A stretch of DNA of 6,007 nt. Origin: JASFQI01 sp050115555. Its GTDB lineage: Bacteria > Desulfobacterota > DSM-4660 > Desulfatiglandales > HGW-15. A model generated the notes under the pieces. The model saw only the letters and a list, made by a program, of their open reading frames with translations, was not told the origin of the DNA and did no database searches. Positions 1 to 5,128 of this stretch are shown piece by piece. Position 1 is the first letter of the stretch; the number at the start of each line of letters is the position of its first letter. Both the position numbers and the translations under genes were made by a program. The stretch covers positions 1 to 6,007 of the forward strand of contig JASFQI010000318.1 of assembly GCA_050115555.1 (NCBI GenBank), read 5' to 3'.

Positions 1-79
1 CTCGCCGCTGTTTCTCAGGCTATGCCTTCACTGGGTATGCGCTTCCAGTTTTCTTCCATCCTTTCAACGGGGAGCCCAT

Positions 80-448
80 ATGCGAATTCCGGCTCAATCT
101 GCAATCGCCTTTCTCATGTTTTTTTTCGTTCTGATCGGTTGCTCTCAAGACCAGGAAGGAGGGAATTCTGTCAAACCTGAGGCTCGTCCCGGAGTCTCAG
201 GTAAAACCAAGGGGGGTGAGGTCTCGTTCGCAAACTCGGAATTCGACGGGTCTTTGGCGCTGTTCGAAGGCGAATTCTGGGGGTGGAGTCCGGGCATGCT
301 CATCACCCTCTTCTCCGAAGACCAACGTCCTTCAAAGGGCTATGTGATCGACGTTCATGCCAAGGAGGGAAGCCAGCCCGGGAACCCCTATATTCAATGC
401 CGGTGGCGCGATCCAAGTACCGGAGAGATGCGCGCAGATGTTTTTTGA
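80..448 (+). CDS. Putative lipoprotein, interrupted by an in-frame TGA
   Basis: This is a small secreted lipoprotein of unknown function. The N-terminus has a short basic start (MR), a hydrophobic stretch at residues 8-19 and a lipobox LIGC ending at Cys21. It should therefore be exported by Sec, lipid-modified on Cys21, cleaved by signal peptidase II and anchored in a membrane facing the periplasm. A polar linker (about 22-50) follows, then a probable beta-rich domain with many alternating hydrophobic and aromatic residues. The ATG at 80 is preceded by GGGGAG at 69-74 with a 5-base spacer. The frame is open upstream to the window edge, but the signal peptide and ribosome binding site fix this start. 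The product stops at 122 residues on TGA 446-448. The same frame then runs on for 42 protein-like codons, so the 122-residue form looks truncated relative to an ancestral 165 residues. I do not recognise the family. Confidence 0.7.
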   Translation: MRIPAQSAIAFLMFFFVLIGCSQDQEGGNSVKPEARPGVSGKTKGGEVSFANSEFDGSLALFEGEFWGWSPGMLITLFSEDQRPSKGYVIDVHAKEGSQPGNPYIQCRWRDPSTGEMRADVF

Positions 449-577
449 GAAGGCTATGATCTGAGAATCGAGTTCGACTCCGTTGATGGGGAGTATGTGA
501 CCGGAGAGATCGAATTCTCCATTGCAAATGAAGACACGAAAGTGTCCGGGCCTTTTCGTGCACGCGTCAAAAAGTAA
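446..577 (+). pseudogene. In-frame continuation of the lipoprotein gene after TGA
   Basis: After TGA 446-448 the lipoprotein frame continues without a shift to TAA at 575-577, encoding EGYDLRIEFDS, then GEYVTGEIEFS and an ending FRARVKK. The alternating hydrophobic/charged pattern and the Gly turns look like the C-terminal beta strands of the domain begun upstream. Because both flanks share one frame, a single base substitution explains the break better than an indel, despite the six-T run at 441-446. CGA, GGA, TCA, CAA or TGG to TGA are examples of candidate changes. Stop readthrough or recoding cannot be excluded. A small hairpin (GAGT/ACTC, 470-480) follows the TGA, but it does not look like a standard bacterial selenocysteine insertion element. 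Confidence 0.6.
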
Positions 578-611
578 CCGTGATACATTTTCAAGGAGCA
601 TCATCAGGCAA

Positions 612-641
612 TGCATTTGATATCATCAAGCGGCCAATGCA
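612..641. promoter_or_regulatory. Nested dyad upstream of the deformylase gene
   Basis: TGCATT (612-617) and AATGCA (636-641) form a perfect 6-bp outer inverted repeat. Inside it TTGAT (617-621) and ATCAA (625-629) form a second perfect dyad around ATC. An imperfect direct repeat is also visible: ATCATCA then GGCAATGCA at 600-615, and ATCATCA then GGCCAATGCA at 622-641. The site lies between the lipoprotein and deformylase genes and could be an operator or an RNA hairpin. No clear -10/-35 pair accompanies it, so its role is inferred only from symmetry. Confidence 0.25.
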
Positions 642-678
642 CTTTCGCTACGCGGAGGTGAGTAACATCCGGCAATGA

Positions 679-707
679 CCCGCTTACACCCACTGGGGGT
701 AAGCGGG
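679..707 (+). terminator. Strong hairpin without a U-tract, possible terminator
   Basis: CCCGCTTAC (679-687) is exactly complementary to GTAAGCGGG (699-707). Inside, after one A-G mismatch, CCC (689-691) pairs with GGG (695-697) around an ACT triloop, giving 12 base pairs in all. The hairpin lies downstream of the lipoprotein gene and ends about 25 bases before the deformylase ATG. No T-run follows on either strand, so it is not a classical intrinsic terminator. It may end or stabilise the upstream transcript, or affect expression of the next gene. Confidence 0.4.
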
Positions 708-732
708 CCGTGATTCGAAAGAGAGACAGGAA

Positions 733-1242
733 ATGTCCATCCGACACGTCCTACTTCTTGGCAATCCCCAACTATACCAGGAAAGCGAGCCCGTGCTTGC
801 GGAAGAGCTGGAGGCCATCCAGTCCGTGGTGGCGGATCTCCACGACACGCTGATGAACTTCCGCAAGCAATACGGAGCGGGCAGAGCGATTGCCGCGCCG
901 CAGATCGGGGTGATGAAGCGACTCGTCTACATGTCCATTGGGGAGACTTCGACGGCCTTCATCAATCCACGACTGGAGGACATGAGTGAGGAGATGATGG
1001 AAGTGTGGGATGACTGTATGTGCTTTCCTGATCTGTTCGTAAAGGTGTTACGCCACAGGTCGTGCCGTATCCGATACCGGGATCAGGATTGGAAGCAGGC
1101 TTCCATGGTTCTTCATGGCGACTTATCCGAGCTGCTCCAGCACGAGTACGACCATCTTGACGGCATCCTCGCTGTCTCCAGGGCCATTGACGAAAGGTCC
1201 TTTGCCCTGAAGAGCCAGAGTCGGTTTCTGGAGACCGGATAA
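733..1242 (+). CDS. Divergent peptide deformylase
   Basis: This is a member of the peptide deformylase family, cytosolic metallo-hydrolases that remove the N-terminal formyl group from new polypeptides. All three family motifs can be placed in the 169 residues. Motif I is GAGRAIAAPQIG at 48-59. Motif II is DDCMCFPD at 93-100, in place of the usual EGCLS, and supplies the metal-binding Cys95. Motif III is QHEYDHLDG at 136-144, with metal ligands His137 and His141 and catalytic Glu138. The length is normal for the family. The ATG at 733 is supported by a purine-rich stretch (GAAAGAGAGACAGG, 717-730). Nothing next to it resembles the fmt gene that often accompanies the housekeeping def, and the variant motifs I and II suggest a divergent paralogue. 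The fold and catalytic residues are seen directly; activity on formyl-Met peptides is inferred. I withhold the symbol def for that reason. The gene converges with the protease gene across a 136-bp gap in which I see no strong terminator, only a 6-bp AGCAGG/CCTGCT pair at 1297-1322. Confidence 0.88.
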   Translation: MSIRHVLLLGNPQLYQESEPVLAEELEAIQSVVADLHDTLMNFRKQYGAGRAIAAPQIGVMKRLVYMSIGETSTAFINPRLEDMSEEMMEVWDDCMCFPDLFVKVLRHRSCRIRYRDQDWKQASMVLHGDLSELLQHEYDHLDGILAVSRAIDERSFALKSQSRFLETG

Positions 1243-1378
1243 CCAGCCGGGTGCACGCGACGGGTTCTCTCTGCGCCTGATCCGCGACGTGCTGAGAGCA
1301 GGGAAAAACGTTACATCCTGCTAGCACTGGAACCGGATTTGCGATCGGGCGGTTGGGGCGGCGTTCCCTTACTCCTAC

Positions 1379-4168
1379 CTACCGGAACCGCAGTGTACGG
1401 ATAAAACAGCCCTCGCTGGATCCCAAGCCCTCCTGCAACTCCAACAACTCCGAGAGCTCCCCTCCGCTGACAACCAGCGCATAGGGCTGGGGACCTTGGG
1501 GGATGTTGTACCCGTCCACACGAACGAAGTAGAGGCCCCGTACCGGATTGGCAAGATGAATCCCTACCACGTTGTTCACCCGGTCATAGGGGGTTGAGAT
1601 ATCCTGATCCGTCATCACGGCCTGGATGGCCCAGTCCCCGAATACCCCAAAAGAAGACATCCGGTCCCACAGGGTCCCGTTCCAGTAGTAACTCCTGTCG
1701 TCCGGGCCGCTGGTATCCATATAAAGCCATGGAAACGAATCCATATCATAGCGCAGTTCAATATAGACGCTTCCGGACCGAATGACCGGCTCCGGGAGAT
1801 CCACGGTATACCAGTAATACCCCCACGTGCATGTCGTGGCCTTTGAACACAGCAACGAGCCCGGCATGCCCCCGGGGCCGTTGTCATCCCAGACATTGCA
1901 AACGAAGGTAACCGGTGCAACAGAATAGTCGATATACAGGGAAAACTGGGCCTTGTCCAATACCGCAGGATAGGATTCGGGCGTGAACTTAACGGCAAAG
2001 CCACGACCCGTCGAGCTGGCATATATGTCCTCATAGCCTTCATCGTCATAGGCGAGGATGACAGTCTTTCCCCGCTGGCTGGCGTTGTTTGGATAATAGG
2101 TATTGTCATGGGGATCGATGAGGCTGAGATCCAGGTCATTGACCAGCCCTCCGCCGGCGACCGGGCTTCCGGGGTAGTCGTTCCATGCCAGCGTGACCTT
2201 GAGGGGCTCCGTGTCATCCTCGACCCAGAAATACACTGTGTCTGTCTTTCCGGTGGTCACACCGGTTTTTACATCCATGAACCGCAAGACCCTCGGCGTT
2301 TCCGGGTACAGGGCATTATCAAGTGAGAGCCTGCCCCAGCCCTCGACATTGTTGGGTGGAGGGGATTCTGGGATTTCCTGCGCGTCGCCGGTCCCGTACT
2401 GCCCCGGGCTCATGTTTACGGCCCCGTTCAGGAGGGCCGCCTTGATGAGGGCTGCGCTGGGCGGCTCTTCCTGCTCTTCCATGAAATACTCCCGCACCAG
2501 GGCCGCGGCCCCGGCCACCAGGGGCGTTGACATGCTGGTTCCCCCAGCGAAGGTATAATCGCTTTCCTGTCCCCCGCTGAGCCCGCCATCCCCCCACAAC
2601 CCGTCGCTCTCAACGGATGACCTGGTCGAGACTACATTGGTTCCCGGGGCGACGATGTCCGGCTTGATCCTCCCGTCGAGACACGGCCCCCGGCTGCTGA
2701 AGGCCGCCATACCGGAGGCATTGTCGGAGACGTGATCCGGATAGATGGGCGCCGCAGGGTAATCGATGGCCCAGCTCCCGGTTCCGTAAACGCCATCAAA
2801 CCCCGGGGATGGGCAGGAACCGCTTGGCCTGTCGTTTTCAGAGGCCCCGACCGTAATGCAGTTTTTTGCCGTTGCAGGGCTTCCAACGGACGGTTGATTG
2901 ATGACACCGTCGCCCTCGGCATCCTCTCCCGCATTCCCCGCAGCGAAAAGGACCAGGAAATCCTGATGCTCCCACATGAACTGGTCCACGTCTTCCGAGT
3001 AGGAGGTGTAGGCGCCTTCCGCATCCGCGCCCCAGCTGTTGGTATGAATCCTGGCATCGACCTGATAGGCCTGGAGAAAGAGGTCCCCCACGTCCGTGGG
3101 TATGCCGCTGAGGGCTTCCGTCGTATTGTCTTCAACGGCCTGGAATACGAGCCCGGCCTCGGGCGCCATGCCTGCATAGGCATCCTGGTAGAATTGGTTC
3201 ACCGGGTCGCTGCCGGAACGGAGGCCGTTCCCAAGGACGGACCCGGACACATGCGTACCGTGACCCGAGTTGACATCATCGGCACCGTCGCCCACCCGGT
3301 CAAAGACGTACAGGACCCGTGAGCCACCCAAGCCGTCCTCGAAATCGTCATGAAGCTCGGAGGGCATCGACTGTCCTTTATCCAGGCCGGTGTCGGCCAC
3401 GGCCACGACCTGGCCCGAGCCCAGCAGGCCGTAGGAATCCCTGACAGGCGGCACGTCCATGATTCCAGCTGCAATGTCATTGAAGAGGGTCCAACAGGGG
3501 GCCGGCTCAATCCATTTCACGCCCTCAATCTCGGAGACCTCCTCAATCCTTTCGGGCGCAATCCTGATCCTTGCCTTGGCCCTGAAGCTGTTCTCACAGG
3601 AATCCAGGACCTCCCCTGCCAGGCTTTCGATCTCCCGGGCCACAATCTCGAAGTCTTCGCCTTTGAAGACCGTGAGGATGAACTCTCCCGGGGCCGAGAC
3701 TCCCGCTGGACCGGCAGTTTTCTTCCGAATCCTCTCGTCCATTCGATACTCGGGCCTGTAGGGACCGACCCAGCGGACATGCTCGAGTTCTTCAACGACC
3801 GCCTTGACCTGCAGACCCATCTTCACGATAAATGCGAAGTCCGGCACATAGTCAAAGACTTTGGCCCCTGCATCCTCTAAAAGGACCCTTTGCCTGTCCG
3901 ATACCGGCCCGTCGAACTGGACAAGCCAGTATTCCCTGGGGGAAGGGGGCATCTCCTCTACGGTTGCTCCGCTCAAGGGAGCAAAGTCCGAGCCGGCAAG
4001 CCGAATTCTGATGATCTCTCTATGAGCAGGCGAGGATTCCTGATCGGCGGGATCTTTTTGAGGTGCGGTTCCATTGCCGGCATCGGCCCGGACTCCCTGT
4101 CGGGCTACGTGGGAAATGCCGGTCACTGCGATGGCGAAGAGGAGCAGGAACAGGATAGATTTTTTCAT
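1379..4168 (-). CDS. Secreted subtilisin-family (S8) serine protease, KP-43-like
   Basis: This is a secreted S8 endopeptidase of 929 residues, counted from the ATG at 4168. The signal peptide has Lys2-Lys3, a hydrophobic core at about 5-17 and a possible cleavage site after ADA (28-30). Two propeptide-like repeats follow at about 78-144 and 160-229. In the catalytic domain (about 250-585) I see Asp259 in VADTG, His303 in GHGTH, oxyanion Asn412 in AAGN and Ser545 in GGTSMSTP, so it should be active. The C-terminus begins a beta-barrel (LKVTLAWNDYPGS, then LVNDLDL; 655-694) and finishes it at 861-903 (YDRVNNV, then YNIPQGPQPYALVV), as in Bacillus KP-43 protease. About 160 residues of another domain lie between the halves. 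The last residues end in GCFI. A GTG at 4216 would add 16 residues before the signal peptide and has no ribosome binding site, so I prefer the ATG, although its own site is weak. A secreted degradative role is inferred. Confidence 0.93.
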   Translation of the reverse strand: MKKSILFLLLFAIAVTGISHVARQGVRADAGNGTAPQKDPADQESSPAHREIIRIRLAGSDFAPLSGATVEEMPPSPREYWLVQFDGPVSDRQRVLLEDAGAKVFDYVPDFAFIVKMGLQVKAVVEELEHVRWVGPYRPEYRMDERIRKKTAGPAGVSAPGEFILTVFKGEDFEIVAREIESLAGEVLDSCENSFRAKARIRIAPERIEEVSEIEGVKWIEPAPCWTLFNDIAAGIMDVPPVRDSYGLLGSGQVVAVADTGLDKGQSMPSELHDDFEDGLGGSRVLYVFDRVGDGADDVNSGHGTHVSGSVLGNGLRSGSDPVNQFYQDAYAGMAPEAGLVFQAVEDNTTEALSGIPTDVGDLFLQAYQVDARIHTNSWGADAEGAYTSYSEDVDQFMWEHQDFLVLFAAGNAGEDAEGDGVINQPSVGSPATAKNCITVGASENDRPSGSCPSPGFDGVYGTGSWAIDYPAAPIYPDHVSDNASGMAAFSSRGPCLDGRIKPDIVAPGTNVVSTRSSVESDGLWGDGGLSGGQESDYTFAGGTSMSTPLVAGAAALVREYFMEEQEEPPSAALIKAALLNGAVNMSPGQYGTGDAQEIPESPPPNNVEGWGRLSLDNALYPETPRVLRFMDVKTGVTTGKTDTVYFWVEDDTEPLKVTLAWNDYPGSPVAGGGLVNDLDLSLIDPHDNTYYPNNASQRGKTVILAYDDEGYEDIYASSTGRGFAVKFTPESYPAVLDKAQFSLYIDYSVAPVTFVCNVWDDNGPGGMPGSLLCSKATTCTWGYYWYTVDLPEPVIRSGSVYIELRYDMDSFPWLYMDTSGPDDRSYYWNGTLWDRMSSFGVFGDWAIQAVMTDQDISTPYDRVNNVVGIHLANPVRGLYFVRVDGYNIPQGPQPYALVVSGGELSELLELQEGLGSSEGCFIRTLRFR

Positions 4169-4249
4169 CGCTTCAGTCGTATGCGAAACGGAATCCGTAC
4201 CGCATTCAGAGGCCACAGGATATCAGGACTCGCAGGATCAATGGCTGGA

Positions 4250-4279
4250 AAGATAGCCATATATGAGGATAAATGTCAA
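4250..4279 (-). promoter_or_regulatory. Predicted sigma-70-type promoter of the protease gene
   Basis: Read on the minus strand, a perfect TTGACA (plus-strand 4279 to 4274) is followed 18 bases later by TATCTT (4255 to 4250), which matches four of six -10 positions. Transcription would begin near 4243, leaving a leader of about 75 bases before the ATG at 4168. It is the only good -35 match I noticed upstream of the protease. The 18-base spacer and imperfect -10 suggest moderate strength. Confidence 0.45.
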
Positions 4280-4542
4280 CGAAAAAGAAGGAAAGACATA
4301 GATAAAACTTGGAAGTGCTCATTATTCAGGGAGAAAGGTGTCCCAAGTATCCCTTTCTGTGCTCGTAAAACCGTTTTTATCGAGACAGGATACCCATGCA
4401 ATCTGCTTTTTTGTATCCATCTATCGTCTCAGCAAATGAACTCGTCCACACAACAGGTTTCTCGAATTCGCACTGTTGCTGAAAAGGAGGTAGACGAGCC
4501 CTCGTTGGTGAACCGAGGTCCCTTTCCTCATTACACGTATGT

Positions 4543-4593
4543 CATGTAGGAGGGCTGCCATGCGGAAAATATCCCGACCATCCTCCCTACATG
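4543..4593 (+). promoter_or_regulatory. Hairpin enclosing a ribosome binding site and ATG
   Basis: CATGTAGG (4543-4550) pairs perfectly with CCTACATG (4586-4593). After one bulged C the pairing continues, AGG (4551-4553) with CCT (4582-4584). The stem thus covers an AGGAGG ribosome binding sequence (4548-4553) and leaves the ATG at 4560 in the loop. If transcribed rightward, folding would hide the ribosome binding site, as in translational switches. If not transcribed, it is simply an imperfect palindrome. No known riboswitch class is recognised. Confidence 0.3.
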
Positions 4594-4634
4594 CCTTTCA
4601 CTGGGAACCCTTCCGAAGCGAAAAGAAACCTTGA
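4560..4634 (+). CDS. Possible 24-residue small ORF
   Basis: An ATG at 4560 lies six bases after AGGAGG (4548-4553), the best-placed ribosome binding site in this intergenic region. The frame encodes 24 residues, beginning MRKISRPSS and ending SEKKP, and stops at TGA 4632-4634. The peptide is basic and polar with no membrane segment. The stop lies inside a second hairpin (CGAAAAG 4619-4625 with CTTTTCG 4644-4650, and ACCTT 4628-4632 with AAGGT 4638-4642). That resembles a leader-peptide layout, but the next gene starts almost 500 bases away. No composition bias or homologue is visible, so this may be chance. Confidence 0.2.
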   Translation: MRKISRPSSLHAFHWEPFRSEKKP

Positions 4635-5128
4635 CCAAAGGTCCTTTTCGGGCTACATACGATTCATGATGAGGCCGTAAAACGCCTAGAATCCATATCT
4701 TCGCACGTGTAATCTCATCAGGTTCATGCCATCCCCTTGGAGGCCCAGTAGTTATTGGGAAACATTCGGACCTGCTCCACGAACCCTCTTGCTATGAAAA
4801 ATTCACCCTCAACCGGCTCCAACCTTTCCGACTCTCATCCCCGACCCTGCGTAGAGTGACTCCGTTCAGAAGGACACGGTTTTCTAGAAATTCGATGGAT
4901 CATATAACCTCTTTTTCAACCACCATCAGGACATTTTTCCTCGGCAACTTTTCGTACAACGTTAGCCAACGCACAGCACGGTCGATGCAGGATATCTTGT
5001 ATCGAGGTGAGGCCTTCAATGGAAAAATATGTGAGAACACACCACATGCAGCTTCACGAAAGAACGCTCCTACCTTGTGGTCTGTGAGCCGATCTATAAA
5101 ATTTTCGAGATGCTAGGGAGAGGCGAAG

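Larger units (their letters stand above)
4531..5112 (-). pseudogene. Possible decayed gene: open frame with two stops
   Basis: On the minus strand one frame runs from just after a TAG (5115-5113) to a TAA (4533-4531) with only two internal stops, TGA at 4902-4900 and TAG at 4794-4792. The three open pieces are 70, 35 and 86 codons. The first reads like a real protein (for example FIDRLTDHKVGAFF, then ISCIDRAVRWLTLYEKLP, then VLMVVEKEV), and the second includes FLENRVLLNGVTLRRVG. There is no good start codon with a ribosome binding site at the 5' end, so the beginning may have been lost. I do not recognise the family. An open frame by chance remains possible. Confidence 0.25.
4280..5128. other. 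Long region without a convincing gene; several hairpins
   Basis: No frame gives a recognisable intact protein. Inverted repeats visible here are AGAAAGG/CCTTTCT (4332-4358), GGATAC/GTATCC (4388-4418), ACGAG/CTCGT (4494-4505), CATGTAGG/CCTACATG (4543-4593) and CGAAAAG/CTTTTCG (4619-4650). An AAAAGGAGG at 4482-4490 is an ideal ribosome binding sequence but has no start codon at usable distance. A -10-like TATAAA at 5095-5100 lies shortly before the signal peptidase gene, without a good -35. A plus-strand open frame at 4856-5116 has no family features. The minus strand carries a nearly open frame described separately. The region could hold a small RNA, a decayed gene, or both. Confidence 0.5.

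Noticed and set aside
22..35. ATGCCTTCACTGGG resembling 4591-4605 (ATGCCTTTCACTGGG)
   Set aside because: One short match with an indel and no matching flanks; most likely chance, not a repeat or attachment site.
446..490. Selenocysteine reading of the TGA in the lipoprotein
   Set aside because: The only stem just after the TGA is 4 bp (470-480) with a UCG loop. It is not a convincing bacterial SECIS, and no redox motif surrounds the position.
675..713. 13-codon ORF over the 679-707 hairpin
   Set aside because: The nearest GGAGG (654-658) is 16 bases from the ATG, too far; the codons simply follow the hairpin arms.
962..1327. Minus-strand open frame antisense to the deformylase
   Set aside because: It overlaps a gene with all three deformylase motifs, and it does not provide a plausible continuation of the protease CFI end.
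2732..3322. 196-codon plus-strand open frame, and other long frames at 1615-2217, 2632-3183 and 3350-3880
   Set aside because: All overlap the protease catalytic or barrel region in other frames. Their composition is that expected of shadows in GC-rich DNA.
4169..4216. GTG at 4216 as the protease start
   Set aside because: It would put 16 polar residues before a textbook signal peptide and has no ribosome binding site; the ATG at 4168 is followed directly by Lys-Lys and the hydrophobic core.
3890..4549. 219-codon plus-strand open frame
   Set aside because: Its first half is antisense to the protease signal peptide and propeptide, and the rest has no protein-like features.
4856..5116. 86-codon plus-strand open frame before lepB
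   Set aside because: No ribosome binding site, no recognisable motif, and Ser/Arg-rich composition typical of non-coding frames.
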